A stretch of DNA of 64,000 bases from positions 297,394,464-297,458,463 of the forward strand of contig CM077116.1 in the NCBI GenBank assembly GCA_039619475.1. Reading direction: 5' to 3'. A program made the position numbers and the translations under genes. Positions 1 through 11,359 of this stretch are shown in pieces (within the stretch, counting starts at the first letter, position 1; each line of letters opens with the position of its first letter). The stretch is from Icerya purchasi (lineage: Eukaryota > Arthropoda > Insecta > Hemiptera > Monophlebidae). The notes under the pieces were generated by a model. That model was given only the letters and a program-made list of their open reading frames with translations, made no database searches and was not told where the DNA came from.

Positions 1-1560
1 ATAGCAATCCAACGCACTCGCAGTTTATTCAACATTCCTCGGAGCAGCCATTGCAAAGTCATTTGCATAGCACATCATTTTCCCCGGGGGAAGTATACAA
101 ATGCCTAAAGGAAGTTCCTATGAGAAAGGCACCTGGACTGGATGGAATAACTGGAGAAATCTTGTCACATTTGCCAAAAAAAGCTGCCACTCTACTTTGC
201 TATATATTCAACGCTATTCTACGAATAGGTTACTTCCCAAAATTCTGGAAGAAATCGATTATACTAATGATTTTGAACAAGTCTCAAACTTCGGTATCTT
301 CATATCGGCCAATCAGTTTATTGAATTCATTATCGAAAATTCTGGAAAAGCTAATCTTACAAAGAATCTGTCCATTGCTAACAAATAATAATATCATTCT
401 TAATCATCAGTTCGAATTCCGGGCGCAGCATTCGACTGTCTAGCAGTGCCATAGACTGCTGGACGCGATTTTGTCAGTACTAGAGAAGAAAGAAGTGTGT
501 TCCACGGTCTTCCTGGATGTGGCCCAGACGTTCGATCGAGTCTGGCACATAGGGTTTTTGTATAAACTGAGAAAAATTCTTCCAACAGATATGTATTTAG
601 TTTTTTTATCTTATTTACAAAATAGGACCTTTTTGGTAAGAATCAATGATACAGTATCCGAGGGGAAAAAATTCTTGCGTTTGTCCCGCAAGGTAGCTTG
701 TTGGGGTCGGTTCTCTACTCGATTTATACCTCTGACTTGTCCGTATCAAGCCAAATTTATAGCCATATTAGCTTCGAACATTAATCCTATACACGCAAGT
801 ATGGCTGTACAAAACCATATAGACAGAATACAAAGCTGGGCCAGGGACTGTAGGATTAAATTTAGCAAGGAAAAGTGCCAACAGGTGACTTTTACAAATG
901 GATTTATCACATGTCTTAAACTAAAGATAAATAACATTGAGATCAAACAAACCGATTCAGTTAAGTATCGGCTTACTTGGCGTGTTCATGTTGCGCAAAT
1001 CCGTAAGAAAATCTTCACACGCGCCAAACAACTGACTCCATTAATAGGAAAGAAGTCAATTCTACATAAATCTAAAGCTGAAAAGATCTGTTTACTTGAT
1101 GGTCATAGCGCCGTTATGGAGGTATGGACTTGAACTATATAGGAATTCTAGTAAAAGCAATCTTTCACAGATCCAAAGACAACAGTCAATTATTCTCCGA
1201 ACAATTACGTCAGCTCCAAAGTATGTCTCTAACTTAACTTTGCATAATGATCTAGATATTCCATATGTTAAAGCAGTGCACGTCGAATAGTATCAAAAAT
1301 TCTTCGAAAAATTAAAATTAAATACTAACCCGTACATAAATAGAATGTATATTAACACTCTTCCGGATAATCCCAGACGAAGGCTTAAGAGGAGAAACTT
1401 CCGATCACTTAATAGCATTCATCACTTAAATCATTCCGTGATATAAAAATATTTCAACCGTTACCCGTATAGGAACATACGTGCTTATGACAGTTACAAT
1501 AATGTTAATCCTTTACTCGGAATAGCTTCTACCAGTACTCTATGGGCAATGCATAACCGC
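1..1560 (+). mobile_element. Jockey-clade LINE relic (reverse transcriptase part)
   Basis: Broken reverse transcriptase of a Jockey-type non-LTR retrotransposon. Positions 51-443 read a typical RT start, with KAPGLDGI, a YFPKFWKKS segment and SYRPISLLNSLSKILEKLI. Positions 471-720 continue with FLDVAQTFDRVWH (family FLD..kAFD.VWH) in another frame. The YADD region is lost or scrambled between about 680 and 780. The stretch 780-1290 keeps thumb and C-terminal pieces in shifting frames, such as RIQSWARDCRIKFSKEKC. No 5' end, endonuclease or clear poly(A) tail is visible; the element enters from the left edge and fades near 1.5 kb. It probably lies in a FATP intron, because FATP exons on the same strand follow. 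Clade is inferred from motif style; dead copy. Confidence 0.85.
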
Positions 1561-2458
1561 ATATCCCCAAAGTGTCGATAGAAAGCGTCGAGGGGGGGGG
1601 GGGGGATTCAGTGTGCTTATTCGCTACACTCTTCGATTTATGAATGTCGCTTGTGTTTTATATTATTACTCAGCTGGAATTTTGATGAAAAAAGAGAGCA
1701 GCATTAGTATACTGCGTGCTAGTCAAATGAAATAGTGAATGCTTAAAAACTGCTATCGTAACGAAATTTTGAAGAAAGCCCAGTTATTATTTTCGCTAAC
1801 GAAGTTAATGCGAATAAAGTGATAATTTCTTCTTTTTTCCCCTTAAAATAATTATTTCAAAAGTAGTAGCGTCAGCATTAAGAAGAACGCTTTTGAACAA
1901 TAACTAAATCAATTAAAAGGTTACCTTTGAGATTACGTTTCAAGCTGAGCCGCGGGAAAGAAACAAAAAAAAGGATTAATACATCAGATCACGAACTGTT
2001 TATCAAATGCATACAGAATAAATTACTGTTGGCTATAACAAGGTATTGCGTAACTTGATCAGAGATATGATGCTTAACTTCTGAAGTCTAGTCAAAGTGT
2101 AGAAAGTTGTACAGATGGTAGAAAGTTATAAGAACCTTGTTTGGTTAAACAAATGGAACACTACAATTTCCGATCTAGTGCTATAAAATAATAACCGTAG
2201 TAATTGTGGTAGCTTTCCGAAAACTAAGAGCAGCACAGAATGATGCAATATCTACAGTAGGTTTCTTTGGGCGGAAATTTCTGACAAAGTACGAGTGTAA
2301 GTTGCGAAATGGTTGTAATTGTAAATTTTCCAATATCGGATTTATTGAGAGGTTCTGTAGCTAATATTTGCCGTTACTGTTTTCGCCGCGAACATTTTAA
2401 TGTTTTTATCGAGAAGTAAATTTAAATATTATAAATTAGTATTGTATTTATTCTATAG
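1561..2458 (+). other. FATP intron sequence, nothing recognised
   Basis: AT-rich sequence between the LINE relic and the first visible FATP exon. It contains a run of 14 G at 1592-1605 and ends with a splice acceptor (TTCTATAG) just before 2459. No coding signal was found. Confidence 0.5.
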
Positions 2459-3854
2459 ATGGAAAGGTGAAAATGTGTCAACTGGTGAAGTGGAAGGAGT
2501 CATTTCTCATTTAATTGATTATAAAGAGTGTACAGTTTATGGAGTCCAGGTAATTAATTTTTAAATACATGTATCCGTTATGTATTCATGAAATAAAAAC
2601 CTAATTCGTGTATTCTTAAGTGAAAAAAAAATATTAGAAATTTGTTATTCGGATCTGATATTTTTGTTACAGGTTGGCGACCTAGAAGGAAGAGCTGGAA
2701 TGGTTGCTATCGCCGACCCGAACGAGGAAATTGATTTGAAATTATTGGCGAAAAACATCGATCAGGCATTACCATCTTATGCTAGACCAATCTTTTTAAG
2801 GATATTGCCTCGTTTAGAATACACGGGTTAGTAATGACAACTATTTTCTGCCTTGTAAGACAAAATTTTCCGTCATGTTGTTACGCTGAAACATGTATAA
2901 ATTTGAAAAAGAAGAGAAAAAACATTGACAAATTTTTATTAAACTTACGCTAACCTGTAAGCGATCGAAACAATCTACGAGTATTTTAGCAACTGTTTAA
3001 ACTATCAACGATTTCGTATCCAGTTAAAATCGCGTGTAAATTGATCATCATATTAATAGTTCTGAACAGTAGCCAAATGAACCAAGTCATTTTACTCGAG
3101 GTCATCTATGTATGTTGCTTCTTACTTTAGATTTTACGTTATTGTCGGTGAATAGAAAAAGAAAAGAGATTTGATTTTATTGAAAAATCCACATTTTAAT
3201 TCTTGTTTCTTACGTGAAATGTAATTATTGTTTATATAATTATTTAATTTGAAGCACTTATCTAAAAGAGTTGAGTAACAAAAAAAATAAAATTCAAGCT
3301 ATTCTTTTATTTCGATCGGCAGTTAAATTGAAAGTCTATTGGTGCTAGTTTAGACATGAGGCTTTTTTCTTTATAAAATACAGCATTTCATTAAGTAACT
3401 GTTAATAAATTCTATAAATTAAATATCATTAATATAACTAAATAGTCTAAACAATTTATTCCTGTCTAAATCAAATGAGTATTTTATTATAATCGTTTTC
3501 TTTAAAAATGAACCTTATTGTTGGTTTTTAATTATTATTTTTTTTCATTCATAACTGAAGTTTGAATCGGTCAACTTGTTCTCCTGACCATCATGGATCG
3601 TTGCTAACGTTGTTTATGCTTAGTGCCGACTTTGATTTTAATTTATCTGTGTATGATAATAAGTGACCCCGTATTCATAAAACTGTATTGTTACTTTAGG
3701 TACTTTCAAAGTGATAAAGACGAATTTGAAACAAGAAGCCTTTAATCCGGAATTGGTAAAAGATAAACTCTACTTCAAAGATCGAACACAAGGCTTCATT
3801 CCACTTACTAACGAACTTTATAAGAATATAATAAATGGAACTATAAAAGTTTAA
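2459..3854 (+). CDS. FATP: Long-chain fatty acid transport protein (FATP/SLC27A), last three exons
   Basis: C-terminal part of a fatty acid transport protein, a membrane-associated enzyme that takes up long-chain fatty acids and activates them to acyl-CoA. Exons: 2459-2549, 2673-2826 and 3700-3854, each with AG/GT borders. The phases join without a break (1-nt start, then phase 0, then G|GT making Gly). Exon one reads [14 protein letters not shown], the family's FATP/VLACS signature. Exon two has [11 protein letters not shown] and [12 protein letters not shown], typical of the acyl-CoA synthetase C-terminal domain. Exon three carries [17 protein letters not shown] and ends in [11 protein letters not shown] and a TAA at 3852-3854. 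About 133 codons are visible; the family is about 620-660 residues, so most of the gene lies to the left. Assignment to the FATP family is firm; the paralogue (FATP1/4-like) is not resolved. Confidence 0.96.
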
Positions 3855-4036
3855 TGTGACATACATTTGTCGCGAATTGTGTACTTTTTTTTATTCGTTA
3901 TGTTTATTTTTGTAAGTACGTATGTAATATGTACTCGTATTTTACCATTATTTTGTAATATTTCTGTTTAGATAATAATTTCTTTTGTTCGTATATGAAT
4001 ATGTTTGTTGCATTTTTATTTTGTTGGAAGAAAAAA

Positions 4037-4115
4037 AAAGTATACATAAATGTGTACATGTGCGTATGTGTGTGTGTGCGTATGCGTGTGTGTGCGTATG
4101 CGCGCGCGCGTGAAT
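4037..4115. repeat. TG-rich microsatellite with GCGTATGC interruptions
   Basis: Alternating TG/CG tract in which a GTGTGTGCGTATGC block is seen about twice, ending in a short (GC)n run. It lies in the putative FATP 3' region. Confidence 0.8.
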
Positions 4116-4341
4116 ATACTTTTAGGATTTGTTAAGCGTATTTTAATAATTATTTTGAAAGTTGTTATTAATGTCGCATGTTATAATTATTCTCGATACC
4201 AAAATGATCTATAGGTATCGGTGTATAATTTTGTCGATATGTCTATAAGTATAATAACGATGCTAGTCTAAATTACGATCAGCATGTGTAATGAAATTAC
4301 TTGAAAATCTCTCTCTCGTTATATAATTTTCGTGTACACTC

Positions 4342-4390
4342 ATATATATATATATATATGTATATGTTTATATACATGTATATATATTCG
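4342..4390. repeat. AT microsatellite (compound TATA/TATG)
   Basis: Run of (AT)n followed by TATATG and TACATG variants; simple repeat. Confidence 0.75.
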
Positions 4391-5879
4391 ATTTTCATTA
4401 TTGTTTAATTTCTTTATTGGATAATTATTAAGCGTGTATTATTGTTCGAATTCAAAGATTTAGATGAGGCAAGTATTTATTAGTTCACTATTATTCAATG
4501 AAGATTTTATTAGTGCGTTCAAGCAGTTGTTATAAGCAAAACAAACGAGCCCTTTAATTGTGACATCGTCACTAAAAATGATTTTGTCTTCGTCAATAAA
4601 ATCACTATTAAATTAATCTGCTCTATTCAGTTTTTTGACAATAATTATATATATATATATCGTACAGTCGATAAAGGTAAACAACAACGGCATTATCGCT
4701 AATTATATTACATGAATATCAAAAAGTAACTAAAATACAGAATTGTGATATTTACGTAGTTGGTTATTTTTCAGTTATATTACTGCGTGACACAAGAAAC
4801 GATGTAATTTTAATGGCAATTACATAGTATTTATCACGTCATAGTTTCCATTAAGTGTTACGAGGTCAAGTAATATTCAATTTATGTTAAAGCATAATTT
4901 GACTGAAAATAAGATTTTGACCAAAGTTAAAACCAAACTTTTTCAGAACCCTTAGTAAAATCCAAGGTATAATCGATCAAAAAATTGAGTTAAACATTTC
5001 ATTTTTAACGTAACTTCTTTTTTTATGTCCAATTTTATTCATTTCGTTTAGATTTCAATATAAGATGTACTCATTTTTTAAATTAATTAGTAATAAAATA
5101 CTTAATACTGGGGAACTGAACGCTTTGACTGCTTCACGAATGAATCCTTCGGATTTTTAATCGTTTTAATTCACGAATTTTTAAAATAAAAGAGTACTGA
5201 AGTGCATACATGGTGCTTTAATTTGTAAATAATAGGAATGTCTTGATTAAAAAAAAGGAAAGTTTGTATTGTGATATCTCAAATACGAAATCAGCTAAAA
5301 TGACGTACCAACACCATATTTATTTTTTCAAATTTATATGTTAATAGTAATTAATATTAATAACATTTTAAATTTGTTTCATTTTTTAAAAAAAACAGAT
5401 AATAAACTTCCTTGTCAATAACGCTATCTGCTCCAAGCATTACGTTGATCATGAGAAGTATGTCTTAATTTGCAGGCAAATAATTTTAATGGAAATTACA
5501 ATAAACTCCACTATACATTTATATGTAATGAACAGATAGTAAAGACGAGCACTAGTTATCACTTGCGTATATGAATAAGAGATTAATAAAAAAAAAAAAT
5601 CAGTAAACGTGGAAATTAGAGTACGATAGTTTTTACGTGGCCAAGTAATCGAAGATAGTTATAGCAAATGCAGGCTTTTAAACGGTTGAAAACTGTGAAC
5701 ATAAACAAAACTTATCGAATATTAAATATTTCACATTTAAACAAAATGAAACGAATGTGCCGATCTGAACAACTTTGAATATGAAAACAACAAATGTAGA
5801 AAATGCATGGAAGATGAGATTTTTAAAATGTAGCCTATAAATTAGGAAAAGAAAAAATATTATAAACAGGCATGTTAGT

Positions 5880-8650
5880 TTAGTAAGAAACGTTAAACGA
5901 CATCGGCATCATCGGTAAAGCTAATAGCAAGTTCATCCTGCTCGCACAGCGAAACCCACAGCGGCTGATAAGAAAGATAAAAGGTCTTTTTTTTCAAGTG
6001 CTAATAGTAGAGCTATTATAAAAGCCCACAGAAAATAATATTGCTAGTAAATAGTATCCCTTGACCTTTTTCAACTTCATAACTTTAATGGACAGGGTCT
6101 AAGGCCACCGCGACCCAGTGAGTGTAGTAAATGTTTTCACCAAAGATACTGATGATCTGATACACATGCTTTCAGAAAATCATTCGTTACTGCAACATCA
6201 GAGGCACGGCTCATGCAGCTGATCAGCAGGCTTATAAAGTTGTCTGAATCCAATCGGACTACAGATTAGCAGTTCCCTTTGTTTTGGTTTATTTACTGAT
6301 CCTTCCTTGTTGTCTGGCTTCCCGTTTTTCTCGATGAAAGTATTCCTGAAACACCCGAACTCGATAAAAACTGACAGTAAACAATATCCTGTAGTGGAAT
6401 TGCCGTGGTTTCTATTCATAGTTGGCTACATCAGAATAACTAATTTCCATTCACTCCTTTTCAGTAATAAGTTTACAAGGAACGAATTTTAGGCTGTGGA
6501 ACAGCCTTACAGTATAAAACTATTCCTTTTTTTTTTAGGTTCGATAACAATCAATGATCTAGGCCCAACAAAGGTGTAGTTACCAACCTAAATAAACCTA
6601 ATCTCGTTTGTGCAAATAGTTGCAGTACCTTCCTCAAATACCACCCTCCCCTGTTACACAGTGAAATTGCTATCTGGTTCTCAACTCGTTGACAAACCCA
6701 GACATATTTCAATCAGTACTGACTTAGGCACGTGTACTATTAATCCTGCTCGGCGATTTTAATGCTCATTTGGAGTGCAACACTCGAAAACCGACATGGC
6801 GTCGTTATTAATAAGTTCATCCCAAGCAATGAGTTGATTTTAATTACTCCGCTGAGCTACACTTACTTCAGTCCATCATATAATACGTTCTCTATAATTT
6901 ATCTGGCATTCGCCCGTCTTTCCATCTTTCTTAATCTAAACTTATTTGTTTACCATGACTTTTGCTCTGTAAGCCACATTTTTCATTCCATAAAGCAGAC
7001 TGGAGTATGTTTTCAGCGAAGGTAAGCGTTCCTAGCGAATCATCGAAATCTGTAGTGGACAATGTTAGCACCCTCAGAAAAGCGATTTTTACTGCCTCAT
7101 TTCTCAGACCTCAACGGGTCCGTTAGTAGTGCTACGAAATAGGAGAAGTACTCGACCAAAAAAAAACATGCGTTGAGAAAATTTAAGTCGACGAGCTTGG
7201 TCTCCGACTTAATAGAATTTAGAAAGCGCCGTGCAGTTGCAAGAGCTCTCATCAAGCGCAAAAAGTAGAAATCCTGGCACCGAATTAAATTTGTCACCTT
7301 TACAACTACTACTTGTAACAAGTTATGGTCGAAAATTAAATCGTTAAACGTCACCAGCCCTTCGCTTCCATATCGTTCAAAACCTAAATTCGACGGATAG
7401 ATTGCAAACATCTTTGCAGAATATTTTTCTACCATGTCATCCTCACTAGCATATATCCATGAAAAAAAAAATGGATACAATACGATCATTCTTCACTCCT
7501 GCCCTTACAATTGCCCTTTTATCATGTCAGAGCTAGTTTATCAACTCGAATATCTCACTCTTTAGTGGAACATACAGATCTGACTCTATTCGTTTTTTCA
7601 CGATGAAATACCTTATTAAAATTTAATCTTCCGGTTATATTCCAGGTACATGGAAATTAGCAGCCGTTATTCTCGTCTTGAAATAAAACAAAACAAATCC
7701 ATTGCCCTCCTAAGTGTTCTCGCTAAAACTTTAGAGAAAATTGTTAACCGACGCTTCCTTTTCTGCCTCGAACAGAATAATCTTTTATCTTTAGTACAAG
7801 CCGGAGAGTGAAATATGTGCACCACAACTAACCACTTACTAAGCCTACAAAAGGCAAATAATAACAGCATACTAACGTTAATAGCATGTATACTGCGTTT
7901 TTTTCAGAATAAGAAACTGTTTGTGTTGAGTTCCATAGCGTCGAACCATTCCTACTATTTCCTCAAAACTTAAAATTTTTCAATCTACTCCTTACCCACT
8001 ACTAAATTTCTTGGACTACTGTTCGATAACAAATTACTGTGGCGTCCTTATATAACCAAACTTAAAGTTAAATGTTACGAATTTTCAGTTATCTTTAAGT
8101 ATTTGGCAAATGTAAAATACAATTTTCTCCTTAAAACTCTCTTTTCCATTTATAAGTCTTTAGTCTTTTCTAGGACCAACTGCGAGTCACAAGCCTATTT
8201 GATAGTCAACCTTTCCAAATTCTTTGATTCAATGCACCACGCTGTCCTTCGCTCGATTGTACGAGTACATATGATTTACCGTACGTCAGTTTGTGTGCCC
8301 TTTTAGGTATTCCTCCATTAAAATATTTCACAGTGTTTTATACCAACCGAGAAGCCTTTTTACATTTCACTCATAACTTGTCTCATCCTATCCACACAGA
8401 GGACCTCATCAACACTGGAAATTCCCTTAATGACCTGATCTCTGTTTTTCCGAAAATATTATATTGTTGTCAGTCTTGGATTTACATCACGGACTTAAAT
8501 GGGATACAGCTCACAGCGACAAAATTCGAAGGGCGGCAAATTTGCATGAGATTGAAAAGTTATTTTTTTTTGAAAAATATTTAAAATTTCCAAAATATTA
8601 TTTCATATTATGGCGTTTCAGCCATAGTAGGGTAGCAGAGGAATGTGATA
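5880..8650 (+). mobile_element. I-type LINE relic (endonuclease, RT, C-terminal part)
   Basis: Heavily decayed non-LTR element. At about 6748 the plus strand reads LLGDFNAHLE, the GDFNAH motif of the apurinic endonuclease. Positions 6820-6990 keep the end of that domain (SNELILITP...). At 7640-7900 RT pieces appear: GTWKLAAVIPVLK, then LAKTLEKIVNRRF and LEQNNLLSLVQAGE. Positions 8010-8330 keep the thumb/C-terminal part: FLGLLFDNKLLWRPYI, TLFSIYKSLVFSRTNCES, HAVLRSIVRVH and LGIPPLKY. Many stops and frameshifts. The first 650 bases (5880-6540) have no clear motif and are included as a possible 5' part only. Clade is inferred from similarity of pattern to the I element at 44.6-47.9 kb. Confidence 0.75.
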
Positions 8651-9330
8651 AAATCATTTTTTAACTTGTATTAATGTACAGAAAAGTTAAAATGGGAATA
8701 TATTGTGATTTAGGTAAAATTTCCAAATGATTATAGACAAATGACATGTAAGCAGAGGGGAATCGAGAAATTAATTTGAAATTAACGAAATGTAAACCGG
8801 GACGTGCATTATTATTAGGCAAAACGGTTATAATATTAGCAGTTAAAGGGAATTCTCGAACTGTGCACGAGATAATAACTGGTTGGCATGATAAAAGATC
8901 AAACAAGACTAGAAGAAAAACTGAAAATTCATAAGTGTAGTAACGGTATCTCATTGATACGACAAAATTTAGAAAATTTTTCGAAGAATTATTTATATTG
9001 TTTCTCGTCGTACCAAACGATGGAAGGTGCTCAAAGCAGAGTGGCACTGCGGGAAGCGTGCTGGGCCGATAACCTGTTGAAACTATTCTGAATATTGAAT
9101 CTGATGAATAAACATGGTAACGGCGAAAATAATATATTACGAATAAATGTACTTTATTTAATTTGTGATCATTTAACAAACAAAAGTAAAAACTCGATAT
9201 AACTGGAAAACCCAACTCTAACAACAATGTAAAAAAAACACAATAACAATAACGTGATTGTAGGATGGGAAAAAACACAAAGAAAGATTAGCTCTGAATA
9301 AAATTTGCTCAGCAGAACGCTCCTTTCCTG
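8651..9330. other. Unassigned stretch around the tRNA-like relic
   Basis: A minus-strand open frame of 205 codons (8661-9278) is present, but its composition is that of translated AT-rich DNA and no motif is seen, so I do not call it a gene. The tRNA-like relic within is listed separately. Confidence 0.35.
9035..9095 (+). pseudogene. Initiator tRNA-Met-like relic
   Basis: The run starting AGCAGAGTGGC, followed by GGAAGCGTGCTGGGCC and GATAACC, follows the 5' half of eukaryotic initiator tRNA-Met: acceptor strand, D arm with box A, and the CTGGG anticodon stem. It differs at several places. The anticodon position reads GAT where CAT is expected, the 3' side of the anticodon stem and the variable loop are lost, and only a GAAACTAT piece like the T loop remains before a degraded acceptor strand. 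Not a working tRNA gene. It could be a dead gene copy or the head of a tRNA-derived SINE. Confidence 0.6.
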
Positions 9331-9394
9331 CAATAAAAAGAATTAAAAATTTTTTTAGATCGACAATGTCTCACCAAAAGTTAAATGTGATTTA

Positions 9395-9747
9395 TCTGTT
9401 TTATTTATTGAAGAACAGTTAATAAAGAATTTAAATTTTGATGATATAATAAATGAATTTGCATCTTTAAAATTGCGCCGGAAAAAATGCAAACTTTAAT
9501 TGACACATGTAAGAATAATGTGTATATAGAATTATAATAAAATTTAGGTATGTTTTAAAAATGTGTGAAATTTTTTAATTGAAAACTTTTTTAACTTTTA
9601 ACTTTTAATTGAAAATTAATTTTTAACTTTTATGTCCTTTTTTACTTTAGTTACTCGATTATAATTTTTATTCTTTAATTTATAAATTTATTCCAAGGGC
9701 GGCAGAAATTACTGAGCCCACAGCGGCATTTGGCTATAATCCGGCTC
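9395..9747 (+). mobile_element. hAT element 3' end relic
   Basis: The plus strand reads FIEEQLIKNLNFDDIINEF followed by ASLKLRRKK, the C-terminal tail of ZMYM-type hAT transposases (family pattern: ...I.e.l.yDdiIndFA..K.RR). About 200 bases downstream the sequence GGGCGGCAGAAATTACTGAG leads to ATCCGGCTCTA near 9747, which resembles a hAT terminal inverted repeat. The rest of the element is missing, and I found no matching left terminus. Confidence 0.6.
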
Positions 9748-10264
9748 TAATTGTTGTTGTAAGAATAGAACGTTATTTCAGTTAAATAGAGGTATTAAAG
9801 ATTAGTGGTAAATTATGTAATTGCACTTTTAAATTTATTTTCGAATCATTTCTGAAGAATTCAAATTAAATGTTAGTTGCGATTTGAACAATTTTTTTTT
9901 TTATACCTAATATTTTTTTTGTGACGTAAAATACTTATATTTTGCTTGTCGATCAAAAATTTGTTTTTTTTTGATTGGAACACATTAGTCTGGAATTTAC
10001 AGTGAAGGAAAAGAGCCGTATATTACATTTTGTGTCGGTTAAGTATTAACAATATAAAGGGAAAACACGTGTTGATTTTCACAACTTATGATTGAAAATT
10101 AAAAATGTATCATTGTGATTAATGAACGGTTGAGCTACACTGGCAGCAGAAAAATGAAAAAGAAAACGTGGGAAAACATAATGGAGGTTTTAATATTTTG
10201 GCGTTAGAAGCGCAGTTGCAGATATGTTATTTACTACGATTTTTTAAAATATAGGAGACTACAG

Positions 10265-10440
10265 AGTGAATCGGGAACTGTCAAAGAGTCTTTTATTAGA
10301 AGCAGTAAGCCTGATAATGCTTCTACTTACAATACCAACATCAAACGCTTCTTTAGAAGAATTATGTAGGGCTTTTTGGTGGACAAAAACTTATTTAAGA
10401 TTCATAACGATTTAGCAAAAATTAACATATTATTTTCAAG
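10265..10440 (+). mobile_element. Second hAT transposase C-terminal relic
   Basis: The plus strand reads LLLTIPTSNASLEELC followed by TKTYLRF, close to the hAT dimerisation motif (L.iP.SnAs.Er.FS...KtylRs). It is broken and short. This motif normally precedes the tail seen at 9.4 kb, yet lies after it here, so the two pieces come from different copies or from a rearranged one. Confidence 0.6.
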
Positions 10441-10732
10441 TTTTATGAACAGTGATAAATGTACCATATTTCCATGCTCATAATTATTTTTATAGGTATT
10501 ATTAATAATATATAAAGATGTCTAGTTAAAAACGAGTTTTTTTATTATATATAATATAGTCCAATTTAGACATTATATTGGTTTAACATAACAAACTCAT
10601 TTCCCTTAGAGATCACATAGTTTACTCATATCAATGTTATAAATAATTTACATTTAGCATATAATTGTATTATAATGATTTAAGTGTAAAGTACTAAATT
10701 AAAAATAAATAAAATTATATAGACAAAAATGC

Positions 10733-10770
<38 letters not shown>

Positions 10771-11350
10771 GTTTATAGTACATATACAAGTATGCTACTG
10801 GAAATTGAAATTAAAATATAATTATAAACATAAATTATTTGCGGGTGCCGGCACTGTAATCGAAACTTTTATAAAACTCTCCTTGCCGTTACATTATCAT
10901 TATAGATTTAATTGTTTTTTTTATCAATATAAAGATTATGTAATCAAATTTAAAATAACTAGATATGTGATATGTAAAAAATAACGAATCCAGCTCAAAA
11001 TGTCTATTAAGTAAAATTAACTTTTACATTATGTAAAATAAACTAAACATTTTCCCATTATATTTACAAATATAGTGAATAAAGCTATTTTTCTTTCTAT
11101 TAATTTTAAACAATTTAAATCAAAATTAACCATATTGTATATTAATTTCAAATTTCATTAAGATACAAATTACACTATAGCAAAAAATGATATGAAAGTA
11201 AACAAATCAATTTTCAAAGTTACTCACCTGATGGCGCTGTATTTGATAATTCGATTAGTAAATCTTTCTTCACCGATTTACGTTCTTGCATGAACTTGCG
11301 GTTTATTGTTAATGTTTATGTTACAAATTAACGAAAAATAATTACATTTT
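10441..11350. other. Intergenic AT-rich DNA upstream of TFIIA-gamma
   Basis: No coding signal besides the (AT)n repeat at 10735-10769. The stretch 11220-11330 is the likely promoter / 5' UTR zone of the next gene; no TATA box could be chosen with confidence in such AT-rich sequence. Confidence 0.4.
10735..10769. repeat. (AT)n microsatellite
   Basis: Uninterrupted run of about 17 TA dinucleotides. Confidence 0.9.
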
Positions 11351-11359
11351 AGATGCACA

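Larger units (their letters stand above)
3855..5880 (+). other. FATP 3' UTR and intergenic AT-rich DNA
   Basis: No coding signal. AATAAA-type motifs occur, one at 4595-4600, which could end the FATP transcript, but the site actually used cannot be told. Two microsatellites lie inside (listed separately). Confidence 0.4.

Noticed and set aside
1592..1605. G14 run and the similar G10 runs at 22036 and 30660 as a shared signal
   Set aside because: Homopolymers in unrelated contexts with no common flanks; possible sequencing or slippage effects.
8661..9278. 205-codon minus-strand open frame
   Set aside because: Rich in Phe, Tyr, Ser and Leu as expected from reverse-translated AT-rich DNA, no motif, and it overlaps the tRNA-like relic.
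10733..10984. 83-codon frame starting with alternating Tyr-Ile
   Set aside because: It is the (AT)n microsatellite translated.
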